DNA of 64,000 nt from Luteibacter rhizovicinus DSM 16549 (GCF_001887595.1 NZ_CP017480.1:2818001-2882000), one strand, 5' to 3'. Shown: positions 26,072 to 34,573, counted from the stretch's first letter. Numbers and translations: made by a program. The notes: generated by a model not told the origin, from the letters alone.

Positions 26072-26562
26072 TCGAAGGGATCGATGTGAGTCGTCATGCT
26101 GATAATGGCGAGCACGCCCAGAAGAAGCATCACGACCGCCACCAACAGGGTCATCGATACGGGATAGGGCGTCTCGCCGTGGATCAGGCCCTCGCGCGTC
26201 ATCGCGAGCCGTTCGTGGCGAAGCGTGCGCATGTAGTGCAAGTGGTAAATGATCCCCAACACGAGCATGAAGATTCCGAGTGCTACCAGGGCCACGCCGA
26301 AATTACGGGGTGCATGACTCTCCTGCGGCAGGATCTTCGACGTTCGGAGGCGCTCGAAGAATTGCCCGATCGTGAAGCCGAAGCTGATCAGCGATATCGA
26401 CGTACGCATCACCGACATCAGCGTGCGGTCGGTACTCATGCGCGTACGCTGGAACGACATGCCTGTGCGCCGCGCCGAGAGTTCGACGGCGGGATCGCCC
26501 CGGTCGTCCGGGTTGCCGACGATGGCGGCAGGGGTGTAACGGTAGTCGCCCGGTGTAGTCAT
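26068..26562 (-). CDS. DUF202 (YidH-type) membrane protein
   Basis: The 164-residue protein has three hydrophobic helices. The DUF202 core is RTRMSTDRTLMSVMRTSISLISFGFTI, then FGVALVALGIFMLVLGIIYHLHY, and a C-terminal helix SMTLLVAVVMLLLGVLAII. The ATG giving MTTPGDYRYT is chosen, 13 bases after the outer-membrane gene's stop, so the two form an operon. Function unknown. The stop overlaps the convergent lipoprotein stop at a palindromic CTAG. Confidence 0.83.
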   Translation of the reverse strand: MTTPGDYRYTPAAIVGNPDDRGDPAVELSARRTGMSFQRTRMSTDRTLMSVMRTSISLISFGFTIGQFFERLRTSKILPQESHAPRNFGVALVALGIFMLVLGIIYHLHYMRTLRHERLAMTREGLIHGETPYPVSMTLLVAVVMLLLGVLAIISMTTHIDPFD

Positions 26563-26575
26563 CGCAGTCTCCGTA

Positions 26576-27739
26576 TTAGCGCCAGGCGCTGCCGACCTGC
26601 AGGTACCAGGCGTGGTCGTCGTGGCTCCAGGCCCAGTCCACACCGGCATACAGGCCAAGTGCGCTGGCAATGAGGTAACGGAAGCCGACTCCCGTGGTCG
26701 TCTCCGTGGGTGCGCTGTCGAACGCGTTATGCCTGCCCCATGCGCGCCCCGCGCCGGCGAAGGCCAACGTGGCCCAGCGTTTGGTCATGTTCCAGCGTAC
26801 TTCCGCCTCGACCATGCCGACCGAGGTGTCCTGATAGCGGCCATAGGAAATGCCCCGCAGGTCGATCGATGGCAACTGGTAGAACGGCACATTGCCCGGC
26901 GCCGTGCGGTAGTCCGCGCGCAGGCCGAGCACCAGTGCGGTGCCGATCGGGATATAGCCCAGCGTATGGGCGCGATAGGACTGGAACGTGTTGCTGCTGC
27001 CGATGCCCGGCATGTAGAACGTGGTGTCGATCATCGCCAGCAGGCCGCTCGACGGAGTCAGGGTATTGTCCCGACTGTCGTATTCGATCACCGGGCCAAG
27101 GCCCGACGCCTTGCTGGCAAAGTCCTTCGGCTGGAAGAACTGGCGGTTGCTTTCGATGTTCAGGCGACTGTTGAGATCGATGTAGATCCAGCGCACGCCC
27201 AGGTACAACGGCGTGTCGCCCACGCGGCGCTGCACCTGCTGGAACGAGAAGTACCCATTGAGGTTGTAACCGATCTTCCGCGGCGCGAGCACCAGCCCCT
27301 GCGTGTAGAAGTCGAGGTTGACCGACGCCTTGCCCAGCGCCGCCTTGTATCGCCAGCGATCGTCGCGGAAGTGAAATTCGCCGGCGAGGGCTCCGCCATA
27401 GGTTCCATTCTGCGTCTTGGCCGCGCCGAAACCATAGATGTCCGGTGCGATGCGTTCACCACGGTCCTTCGAGGCCTGCGATTGCTTTGCGGGGCGAAAG
27501 AACACGGCCGCCGCGCCACCTCCGTTTCCGACCGCCGGTTCGGTGATGACGATCGGCACGATCAGGGCGCCCTTGTGCTGGAGCAGCCAGCGGGACATGT
27601 CGATGGCGTGGTCGTTCGGGTCGTGCATGAGCTGCCAGAAGGAGGGTTTGGCAGTCGGTTCCTCCTGGGCGACGGCAAGCGCGGGCACCAGCGCGAACAT
27701 CGCGCTGCACCAGAGGCGTGGGATCGTCGCGCTTCGCAT
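26576..27739 (-). CDS. Outer-membrane surface-antigen barrel (BamA/patatin-barrel-like, no POTRA)
   Basis: The 387-residue protein has a Sec signal (residues 1-24, ending AVAQ). A short linker contains PSFWQLMHDPNDHAIDMSRWL. A surface-antigen-type barrel follows with GGGAAAVFFRP, YDSRDNTLTPSSGLLAMID (typical of Omp85 C-terminal strands) and a terminal strand WYLQVGSAWR. No POTRA domain is visible. Function unknown. It is divergent from the HAD gene across a 181-base gap carrying two boxes. Confidence 0.82.
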   Translation of the reverse strand: MRSATIPRLWCSAMFALVPALAVAQEEPTAKPSFWQLMHDPNDHAIDMSRWLLQHKGALIVPIVITEPAVGNGGGAAAVFFRPAKQSQASKDRGERIAPDIYGFGAAKTQNGTYGGALAGEFHFRDDRWRYKAALGKASVNLDFYTQGLVLAPRKIGYNLNGYFSFQQVQRRVGDTPLYLGVRWIYIDLNSRLNIESNRQFFQPKDFASKASGLGPVIEYDSRDNTLTPSSGLLAMIDTTFYMPGIGSSNTFQSYRAHTLGYIPIGTALVLGLRADYRTAPGNVPFYQLPSIDLRGISYGRYQDTSVGMVEAEVRWNMTKRWATLAFAGAGRAWGRHNAFDSAPTETTTGVGFRYLIASALGLYAGVDWAWSHDDHAWYLQVGSAWR

Positions 27740-27800
27740 GCGTTGATCTTCGCGGCCGATGAGCTCCCGACACAGAGCAAACCATCGTGAAACGGCTGGG

Positions 27801-27838
27801 TATTTCTACCTAGCCTGCGCTTCCCTCGTAGATTTACT
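27801..27838. promoter_or_regulatory. Island boxes 5 and 6 (tandem, divergent gap)
   Basis: Two copies, GTATTTCTAC (27801-27810, then CTAG) and GTAGATTTAC (27829-27838, then TTAC), are spaced 28 bases start to start. Box 6 is 82 bases before the HAD start codon; box 5 is 61 bases before the outer-membrane gene start on the other strand. Each direction may use one box. Confidence 0.6.
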
Positions 27839-27920
27839 TACGGTCTTATGCGCGCTACTACGCTTCGACAATCTCAGTCATCTGCGGATCATCGGACGCT
27901 CCAGAGGAGGGAGTGTGTCC

Positions 27921-28946
27921 ATGCTTTGCTATCGATGGGAAACGCGTCATAGCGTCGCCGTGCTCGGGTTGCTGCTCGTCCTTGTCACGACAGGGCGGGC
28001 TCATTCGGACACGGGCGACGTGCTGCCCTCGTGGAACGACGGCCCGACACGCACCGCCGTCATCGATTTCGTGACGGCCGCCTCGAAAGTCGGCGATGCG
28101 GGTTACATCGCCCCCGAGGCTCGCGTCGCGGTGTTCGACATGGACGGCACGCTGATGACGGAGAAGCCCCTGCCGGGTGCCGTCTTGCCCTTGGTGGCGG
28201 ATGTGAAGACAGCGGTGGCCAGACATCCCGAGCTCAAACAGCAGCCCGGCGTGGCGGCGCTCCTCGCGGGTGATCTCAAGGGTCTGCAGGCACTCGGCGA
28301 AAGCGGGCTTGCGCAGATCGTTGCGGCCGCGGTGGATGATCGTACGGCCGACGAGGTGTCGGTCGATATGGCGCGTGAGGAACGCGCTGCGCCGAATCCA
28401 CACTTTGGCCAGCCCTATACGAAACTGGCCTACCGGCCGATGGTCGAGTTGTTGCGTTACCTCGAGGCCAACGGTTTTCAGACCTGGATATGCAGCGGCT
28501 CTCCGGTCGCGTACACGCGTGGGATGTCGCAGGAGGTCTTCGGCATTCCTCCGGAGCGGGTGATCGGCAGCTCCTTGCAGACGCGCTTCGGCGAGCGCGA
28601 CGGCAAGACCGTGCTGACGTACACCGGCAAGATCGAGCACGTCACCGATCGCGAGGGCAAGCCGCCCGTCATCCATCTGGCTATCGGTCGTCGGCCGGTC
28701 TTCGTCGGCGGCAATGTCGGCGGCGTGGGCGACGTGGCGATGATGCGCTATGCCATGGACCGCGGCGGTCCGTCGTTCGCGCTGCTTGTCAATCACGACG
28801 ACGCCGCGCGCGAATTCGCCTATGCCGAAAAGAACGGCGACTCCCTTGCCGCCGCCACGCGTTACCACTTCCGCGTCGTCAGCATGAAGAACGACTGGAA
28901 GACCGTGTTCGATCCGTCGGTGAACCCACGTCCGTCGGCCCCCTGA
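27921..28946 (+). CDS. Exported HAD-family phosphatase-like protein
   Basis: The 341-residue protein has a hydrophobic N-terminal signal (about residues 10-28). HAD motif I is VAVFDMDGTLM (Asp73/Asp75), motif II lies in WICSGSPVAY (Ser), and motif IV is degenerate around VFVGGNVGGVGDVAMMRYA. The cap region is large and helical. The ATG at 27921 is preceded by GAGGAGGG. It resembles serine-phosphate-phosphatase-like periplasmic HADs. The sulfatase gene follows after 29 bases, so phosphate and sulfate ester hydrolysis are co-expressed. Substrate unknown. Confidence 0.85.
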   Translation: MLCYRWETRHSVAVLGLLLVLVTTGRAHSDTGDVLPSWNDGPTRTAVIDFVTAASKVGDAGYIAPEARVAVFDMDGTLMTEKPLPGAVLPLVADVKTAVARHPELKQQPGVAALLAGDLKGLQALGESGLAQIVAAAVDDRTADEVSVDMAREERAAPNPHFGQPYTKLAYRPMVELLRYLEANGFQTWICSGSPVAYTRGMSQEVFGIPPERVIGSSLQTRFGERDGKTVLTYTGKIEHVTDREGKPPVIHLAIGRRPVFVGGNVGGVGDVAMMRYAMDRGGPSFALLVNHDDAAREFAYAEKNGDSLAAATRYHFRVVSMKNDWKTVFDPSVNPRPSAP

Positions 28947-28975
28947 CCCATCGGTGCATTTGTGGAGAAGCGACC

Positions 28976-30583
28976 ATGGCAAGCGCAAGCAAGAGCGACA
29001 AGAAAGACAAGAAGAAGGCCGAGCCTGCCAAAGGAGGCGGGTCGGAACATGGTAAACGCCCGAACATCCTGGTCATCTGGGGCGACGATATCGGCATCTC
29101 CAACCTGAGCTGCTATTCCCACGGCCTGATGGGGTATCAAACGCCGAACATCGACCGCCTCGCGAAGGAAGGCATGATGTTCACGGATTCGTACGGCGAG
29201 CAGTCGTGCACGGCGGGAAGATCCTCCTTCATCACGGGTCAAAGCGTCATGCGCACGGGCCTTTCTAAAGTCGGCATACCCGGCGCCCCGGTCGGAATGA
29301 GCGAGAAGATCGTCACGATCGCCGCCCTGTTGAAAAGAGAGGGCTACGCAACCGGCCAGTTCGGTAAGAATCATCTCGGCGACCTCAATCATATGTTGCC
29401 GACCAATCATGGTTTCGACGAGTTCTACGGCAATCTCTACCATCTCAATGCCGAGGAGGAGCCGGAGATGTACGACTACTTCCCCGAGGCGGACTTCGGC
29501 GCTTTCATCGAGACGGTGAAGCCACGCGGTGTCATCCATAGTTTCGCCACCGACGTCGACGATCCCACCGAACAGCCAAGGTGGGGGAGGATCGGCAAGC
29601 AGAAGATCGAAGATACGGGTCCGCTCGACACGAAGCGCATGCTCACCTGTGACGATGACTTTGCCGAGCGGGCGAAAGGATTCATCAAGCAGGCGACCGA
29701 GGACGAGACGCCGTTCTTTGTCTGGGTCAACTTCACCCACATGCATCTGTACACGCATACCAAGGAGGAGAGCCTGGGTCAGGCTGGACGTTGGCAATCG
29801 CCCTATCACGACACCATGATCGACCACGACAAGAACGTCGGCACACTTCTGGACTACCTGGATGAACTCGGTATCGCCGACGACACGATGGTCCTGTATT
29901 CCACGGATAACGGCCCGCACCGGAACTCCTGGCCGGACGGTGGGATGACGCCTTTCCGTAGCGAAAAGGACACGAACTGGGAAGGTGCTTTCCGTATTCC
30001 ACTGGTTGTTCGTTACCCGGGGAAGATCGAGCCGGGCACCGTGTCCAACGAGATCGTCCAGCATCACGACTGGCTGCCGACGTTCCTCGAGCTCGCGGGT
30101 AACACCACGGTCGTCGACGATCTCAAGAAGGGCGTGAAGACGCTTGGTCGCACGTACAAGAACCACATCGACGGCGTGAGCCTGCTCCCTTATCTGACCG
30201 GCCAGGAGGCGAAGTCACCGCGCAAGCTCTTCGTCTACATCTCCGACGACGGCGACATCCTGGGTATTCGCTTTGACAACTGGAAGGTCACGTTCATCGA
30301 ACAAAGGTGCAGAGGCACGATGGCGATCTGGGGGGAACCGTTCACGGCCATGCGTGTTCCCAAGATCTACAACCTGAGGACAGACCCCTACGAGTTCGCG
30401 GACGTCACATCGAACACCTATTGGGACTGGCTCATCAAGCACGTCTATATCGTGTACGGCGCGATCGCGCTTCTCACCAAGTTCAATCAGACGTTCGTGG
30501 ACTTCCCGAAAGTCCAGAAGCCCAACACGTTTACGGCTGATCAGGCGATCGAGAAGCTCAACGACGCGGTGACCGGGAGGTAG
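28976..30583 (+). CDS. Sulfatase (arylsulfatase family), C-T-A-G-R active site
   Basis: The 535-residue protein carries metal-site RPNILVIWGDDIGISNLS near residues 28-45. The modified cysteine is Cys78 in the signature SCTAGRSSF, then GKNHLGD, HMHLYTH, and the second metal site VLYSTDNGPHRNSWPDGG. The C-x-A-x-R form is a known variant of the C-x-P-x-R recognised by FGE. The N-terminus is Lys-rich with no signal peptide, so it is probably cytoplasmic, like Pseudomonas AtsA, which has similar length. It is second in an operon with the HAD phosphatase. Its maturase is likely the FGE at 17365. Confidence 0.92.
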   Translation: MASASKSDKKDKKKAEPAKGGGSEHGKRPNILVIWGDDIGISNLSCYSHGLMGYQTPNIDRLAKEGMMFTDSYGEQSCTAGRSSFITGQSVMRTGLSKVGIPGAPVGMSEKIVTIAALLKREGYATGQFGKNHLGDLNHMLPTNHGFDEFYGNLYHLNAEEEPEMYDYFPEADFGAFIETVKPRGVIHSFATDVDDPTEQPRWGRIGKQKIEDTGPLDTKRMLTCDDDFAERAKGFIKQATEDETPFFVWVNFTHMHLYTHTKEESLGQAGRWQSPYHDTMIDHDKNVGTLLDYLDELGIADDTMVLYSTDNGPHRNSWPDGGMTPFRSEKDTNWEGAFRIPLVVRYPGKIEPGTVSNEIVQHHDWLPTFLELAGNTTVVDDLKKGVKTLGRTYKNHIDGVSLLPYLTGQEAKSPRKLFVYISDDGDILGIRFDNWKVTFIEQRCRGTMAIWGEPFTAMRVPKIYNLRTDPYEFADVTSNTYWDWLIKHVYIVYGAIALLTKFNQTFVDFPKVQKPNTFTADQAIEKLNDAVTGR

Positions 30584-30596
30584 CTGGCCGCGCGTG

Positions 30597-30627
30597 GCGA
30601 CGGTTCGCGGTCAGCGCGAACCGTCGC
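30597..30627. terminator. 13-bp perfect inverted repeat between convergent genes
   Basis: Arms GCGACGGTTCGCG and CGCGAACCGTCGC are separated by 5 bases, just after the sulfatase stop and spanning the stop of the small gene on the other strand. There is no T-tract, so it may be a bidirectional pause/Rho-linked hairpin rather than a classical terminator. Confidence 0.5.
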
Positions 30628-30856
30628 TGGCCGGCTTGTGCGCCTGAAGCTTTTTCATCTCCAGGCGGGCCTCTTCGACCGCCTCGTCTTCGGCGGCTTC
30701 GACGTAGCTGTGCAGGCGCTTGCCGACCAGTCTCGTCACCTGTTTGCCGTCGGCATCGCGAATGACCACGTCCGCCGAAAAGCACGAAGCACCCGAATCG
30801 CTCAGGTGCCGCACGCAACTCACCTCGTAGGAGTAGTCGAGTTTGACCTTGCGCAT
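30611..30856 (-). CDS. Small conserved-looking hypothetical protein
   Basis: The 81-residue protein is soluble with no signal. It begins MRKVKLDYSYEVSCVRHLS, has a beta-rich middle with DADGKQVTRLVGKRLHSYVEAAEDEAV, and a charged Lys-rich tail. I do not recognise the family. It follows the frameshifted gene by 11 bases and is the last gene of the DUF3300-DUF2950 operon. Its stop lies in the hairpin shared with the sulfatase gene. Confidence 0.65.
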   Translation of the reverse strand: MRKVKLDYSYEVSCVRHLSDSGASCFSADVVIRDADGKQVTRLVGKRLHSYVEAAEDEAVEEARLEMKKLQAHKPASDGSR

Positions 30857-30867
30857 GGCGTTGTACC

Positions 30868-31310
30868 TCAGGGCACTTTCTCGATCGTCATGCCGCCAAG
30901 GGTGACACCCAGGCCGAAGCCCTTGCCGGCGCCGGCGAGGGACATGTTCACCTCGCCCTTGGTCATGATCTGTGCTTCACCGCTCTTGGGTATACCCATG
31001 CTCGCTTCGGCGGCGACATATGTGCCGAGCGTCTCGTCGATGGACATGACGTGCGAGAAGTTGGCCTTGCCATCCTTGATCGTGGACTGCCTACCGAGAG
31101 GCCGCCGCCGTTGGCGGTGAGTTTCACCTTGAGGTGACTGCCGTTCGCGCAGGTGATGGTCCCCGTTCCCGAGGCGTGTTTGTAGAGGATCGACCACGAC
31201 GCCAGGTCGAAGCGCATCGTGCACTTCAATGTGGCCTCGGCATGACCCGGTGTCGCGACGAGGGTGCCGGTAGCGAGGGCGAGCAGGGCGATCAGGGGGC
31301 GAGCGTTCAC
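30868..31310 (-). pseudogene. Frameshifted exported protein gene
   Basis: The first part encodes a signal peptide (MNARPLIALLALATGTLVA, cleaved near GHA) and TLKCTMRFDLASWSILYKHASGTGTITCANGSHL-type residues up to GGGLSVG. The coherent C-terminal part, from STIKDGKANFSHVMSIDE to GFGLGVTLGGMTIEKVP, lies in a different frame. The frames meet near 31085-31095; adding one base there would restore about 147 residues. Both halves look like one beta-rich, Gly-rich periplasmic protein. It could be a real mutation or a sequencing error. Its start overlaps the DUF2950 stop by 4 bases. Family not recognised. Confidence 0.75.
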
Positions 31311-32218
31311 TGGGTATCTCCTGCGGTCGGCGTGTCGGCCTGCACTTCGGTCCAGCTCGAGTCCGGGTCGAAGCGGTTGATGGCGGCGGCAGCGTGCTCG
31401 GTATCCTTGCCAAGATTCTTGGCGAAGATCTGCCCGTCATGGCTGATCTCGAACGTCATCACGCCTGTCTCGCCGTAGCGCACCGGCCAGGCGATCAGCG
31501 CGAAGCCATTGGCCAGCACCTTGCCTTGCATGTAGTTGTACGCGCCGCCGGGCGCGGATGGCCCCTGCGCGGTGAGGATGCGGTAGTGATAGCCGTAGTA
31601 GCCGCCCCCGGTAGGTGGCGTGATGAAGTAGGGGCCTAAAGGGCTCTCCGGCGCGTTGTCCTTCGCCTCCCAGTACAGGCCGTCATGCCTGCCCGGGGTA
31701 CTGATCAGCTTGCTCGCGTAATGCGGCTCCGTATCCTGGTCGTGGGTGCTGGAGGCGTAATCGCGCTGTGCATCGTAATAGGCGAGCAGGGCCTGGGGTA
31801 CCGAGGTTTCGTTGTGACCAATCTGGCGGGCGATGATCTCTTCGTGCCCGGCCTTCGTATCGAACGACCAGCCGCTCGCTCCCTTCACCAGGGGGATGGG
31901 TAGCACCCAGTTGGCGCTGCCCACGGCGAGGTGATTGGTATCGCCGACGGTGACGATCTTATGTGCGCTGTCGTAGTCGGCGATGAAGGCATCGACATCG
32001 GCTCGATCGATACCATCGGTCGGGATGTACGTGCGCCAGTCGTCGCCGAGGACACGGGCGAGGGCAGGCTGATCGTGTGCCTTGAGCGCGGCGACGAAGG
32101 CATTGGTCGCCGCATCGGGGGTCGGATAGGTAGCCGCAGCAGCCCAGGCGCCCAGCGCGACAAACAGGGACGTTGCAAGGAGTGACTGCGCGAACCGTTT
32201 GGCAAGGAATCGGGACAT
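31307..32218 (-). CDS. DUF2950 exported protein
   Basis: The 303-residue protein has a signal (residues 1-28, ending AAA). The DUF2950 pattern follows: YPTPDAATNAFVAALKAHD, then GWSFDTKAGHEEIIARQIGHNE, YYDAQRDYAS, and the C-terminal ALIAWPVRYGETGVMTFEISHDGQIFAKNLG in content. The N-terminal part is NTF2-like in look. Function unknown. The gene begins 9 bases after the DUF3300 stop and overlaps the following gene by 4 bases, so the operon is tight. Confidence 0.9.
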   Translation of the reverse strand: MSRFLAKRFAQSLLATSLFVALGAWAAAATYPTPDAATNAFVAALKAHDQPALARVLGDDWRTYIPTDGIDRADVDAFIADYDSAHKIVTVGDTNHLAVGSANWVLPIPLVKGASGWSFDTKAGHEEIIARQIGHNETSVPQALLAYYDAQRDYASSTHDQDTEPHYASKLISTPGRHDGLYWEAKDNAPESPLGPYFITPPTGGGYYGYHYRILTAQGPSAPGGAYNYMQGKVLANGFALIAWPVRYGETGVMTFEISHDGQIFAKNLGKDTEHAAAAINRFDPDSSWTEVQADTPTAGDTQ

Positions 32219-32227
32219 GTCGTGCTC

Positions 32228-33637
32228 CTAGCGACGATGGAATCCGCCGCCGCCAGCGCGGGCGGGGACAGGCCGATTGATCTGGCGGCCGGCGGCGGCA
32301 CCGCCACGCTGGCCACCCATGCTCTGCATGCTGCGTTGTCCCTGCTCGCGCTGCGCAGGCGCATTGCCAGGGGAGCGCACGCCGGAGAAGGCATTGGCCC
32401 GCGCCTGCGGCGCATTCGGCCGGTTCTGCACACCGCCGCCGTTCGCGCCGGGACGGTTCAGCCCACCGTCGCGGCCGCCGTTGTTGTCCCCGGCGCGGTT
32501 GAAGCCACCCTGTCGGTCGCCACCGCCGCTGCGATTGGCGAGGTCCCCACGATTGCCGGCACCGGCAGCACCACCGGCGTTGCGTCCGCCGTTGAAGGTC
32601 TCACCTGGCCGCCGTGCCGAGGCCGCCGCGCCACCACCCGTGGTCCGGTCGAAGCTTTGCATCGCCCGTTGCCGGCTGGCATCGGCGGTGCCGGCCTGGC
32701 CGCGGAAGGCCTGACGTTGCTGCGCACCGCCGACGCCCTGGTTGAAGCGCTGCTGGGTAGCCGCGCCACGATACGGCGTGCCACGACGATTGGCGGCGTT
32801 GTGGTTCCAGTTGGTGTTGCCGTTGCCGCTGATGCGGTTGTTGACGTTGAGATTGTTGTAGCGATTGACGTTGATGTTGACGTCGTTGTGTCCCCAATCG
32901 CAGCCGCCCCACAGCGAATTGGCCACGGCGATACCCGTACCGAACGCGAGGCCGGCGGCCAGTCCCGTGGCGACCGGGTGGTAATAGCCCGGGGGTGGCG
33001 GGTAATACGGCGGCGGATACGCCGGGTACGCCCAGGTGCCGTACACCACGGTGGGGTTGTACGAGGGCACGTAGACCACCTGCGGGTCGGCCGGTTCGAT
33101 CTGGATGATCGTCGTCTGCGGCGTGCTCTGCTGCACGATCACCTTCTGCTGCTCGGTGCTCTTGAGGTTGCCGGCCTTCTGCGCCTGGGCACGAAGCCGC
33201 TGCACCGAACCCATCACGTCATCGGGCTGGGCGAGGAAGGCATCGCCGACGTTGCGTACCCAATCGATGTGGGCGCCCATCTGCGCTAGCACCTGGGGGA
33301 AAGCCACCAGCGATTGCACGCTGGGATCCCAGGGCTGGCTGGCCACCTGTTTCACGGCGGCATCGCCGGACGCCTTGGGGTTGGCTTTCGACCAGGTCGC
33401 GGCATCCGCCACATCGGCGGGATAGGTCGAAGCCATCAGGATCTGGGAGAGAAGGGCGTCCGGATAGAGCGCGATCGGCGCCATGAACTGGTCGATCTGT
33501 TCCTTCGGGAACACCTTTGCCGGTGCTGTCGCCGCTGCGTTCTGTGCGGCGGGTGCGGCTGCCTGGGCCGAGGCGACCGACGCGCCGAGGGCAAGCAGGA
33601 TCGCCATGCCAAGCCGCCAAGCCATGCGTGCATTCAC
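32228..33637 (-). CDS. DUF3300 exported protein with Gly/Asn/Arg-rich tail
   Basis: The 469-residue protein starts at a GTG with GGGAG 7-8 bases upstream; this beats the open extension to 33685. It has a Sec signal (ending ASA) and the DUF3300 domain (about residues 40-280): FPKEQIDQFMAPIALYPDALLSQILMASTYP, ATWSKANP, WDPSVQSLVAFPQVLAQM. A PQVVYVPSYNPTVVYG-type segment and Tyr/Pro-rich YPPPYYPPPPGYY come next. The remainder is low-complexity Gly, Asn, Arg and Gln. Function unknown; probably envelope-associated. It is the first gene of the operon, with a box 87 bases upstream. Confidence 0.9.
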   Translation of the reverse strand: MNARMAWRLGMAILLALGASVASAQAAAPAAQNAAATAPAKVFPKEQIDQFMAPIALYPDALLSQILMASTYPADVADAATWSKANPKASGDAAVKQVASQPWDPSVQSLVAFPQVLAQMGAHIDWVRNVGDAFLAQPDDVMGSVQRLRAQAQKAGNLKSTEQQKVIVQQSTPQTTIIQIEPADPQVVYVPSYNPTVVYGTWAYPAYPPPYYPPPPGYYHPVATGLAAGLAFGTGIAVANSLWGGCDWGHNDVNINVNRYNNLNVNNRISGNGNTNWNHNAANRRGTPYRGAATQQRFNQGVGGAQQRQAFRGQAGTADASRQRAMQSFDRTTGGGAAASARRPGETFNGGRNAGGAAGAGNRGDLANRSGGGDRQGGFNRAGDNNGGRDGGLNRPGANGGGVQNRPNAPQARANAFSGVRSPGNAPAQREQGQRSMQSMGGQRGGAAAGRQINRPVPARAGGGGFHRR

Positions 33638-33724
33638 GAGCGCTCTCCCACGATACGAATCCCGTGGAAGAGCATCGATCCGCATCGATGAGCGCGACAG
33701 CGCAGTTGTGCGTAGCGAACTTCC

Positions 33725-33734
33725 GCAAAACTAC
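33725..33734. promoter_or_regulatory. Island box 7 (upstream of DUF3300 operon)
   Basis: On the coding strand TAAGTAGTTTTGC, nearly identical to box 3 (TAAGTAGTTCTGC). 87 bases separate it from the GTG start of the DUF3300 gene. Confidence 0.6.
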
Positions 33735-33745
33735 TTACGCCTGTG

Positions 33746-34573
33746 CTACCTCACCGCCCACCCATGGATGATCCGCCGCAACTCGGCCAGCCCGTCCGTC
33801 AACGCCGCCGGCCCCGGCTGGAGAATCAAAGGCGATTTGACCTCGTACAGCTGACCATCGCGAACCGCCGGCACGTTCTCCCAGCCCGGCCGCGCAGCAA
33901 CCTGCTCGGGACGAAACCGCTTGCCACACCACGAACCGATAATGATGTCCGGTGCGGTGTCGATCACTTCCTGCGCGTCGGCGATGATGCGGTCCCTGGC
34001 GAGCGACTGCACCGCGCGACCCGGCAACACATCGTCGCCACCTGCGATACCGACCAGCTCCGACACCCAGCGGATGCCGGAGATCATCGGTTCATCCCAT
34101 TCTTCGAAATAGACGCGTGGGCGGCGCAAGAGGAGCGCAGAGGCTTCGCGTGTTTCGTCGAGTCCACGTTCGAGCGTCGCGGCCAGCTTGTCGGCTTTAT
34201 CGGCGACACCGACCATCGCGCCGAGCCGGCGGATGTATTCGAGGATGCCTTCCACACTACGGTGGTTGGATATCCACACTTCCACGCCGGCCTTGATCAG
34301 TGCCTGCGCGATATCGGCCTGGATGTCGGAGAAGCCGATGGCGAGGTCGGGCTTCAGGGCGAGGATCTTGTCGACCTTGGCGCTGGTGAAGGCACTGACC
34401 TTGGGCTTGTCGCGACGGGCTTCGGTGGGCCGTACGGTGAAGCCGCTGATTCCTACGATGCGATCCTGCTCACCAAGGAGGTAGAGGGTTTCGGTCGGTT
34501 CTTCGGTGAGGCAGACGATGCGGCGCGGGCCCATGGGGGTTCCGAGGTTTGGCTTGAGCGGCAATTGTGACAC
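33746..34573 (-). CDS. BtuF-like cobalamin/metal-chelate binding protein
   Basis: The 275-residue protein has the TroA/BtuF fold: RRIVCLTEEPTETLYLLGEQDRIVGIS, KVDKILALKPDLAIGF, the spacer helix with RRLGAMVGVADKADKL, and a C-terminal lobe with PDIIIGSWCGKRFRPEQVAARPGW. No signal peptide is visible, unlike periplasmic BtuF, so it may be cytoplasmic. Such unlinked 'cobalamin-binding protein' genes are common in Xanthomonadales. No transporter genes are adjacent. Upstream, 34574-34813 holds no gene I can support. Confidence 0.82.
   Translation of the reverse strand: MSQLPLKPNLGTPMGPRRIVCLTEEPTETLYLLGEQDRIVGISGFTVRPTEARRDKPKVSAFTSAKVDKILALKPDLAIGFSDIQADIAQALIKAGVEVWISNHRSVEGILEYIRRLGAMVGVADKADKLAATLERGLDETREASALLLRRPRVYFEEWDEPMISGIRWVSELVGIAGGDDVLPGRAVQSLARDRIIADAQEVIDTAPDIIIGSWCGKRFRPEQVAARPGWENVPAVRDGQLYEVKSPLILQPGPAALTDGLAELRRIIHGWAVR

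Noticed and set aside
32228..33000. Gly/Asn/Arg-rich tail of the DUF3300 protein as a separate repeat array
   Set aside because: It is continuous low-complexity coding sequence in frame with the domain; no regular repeat length.
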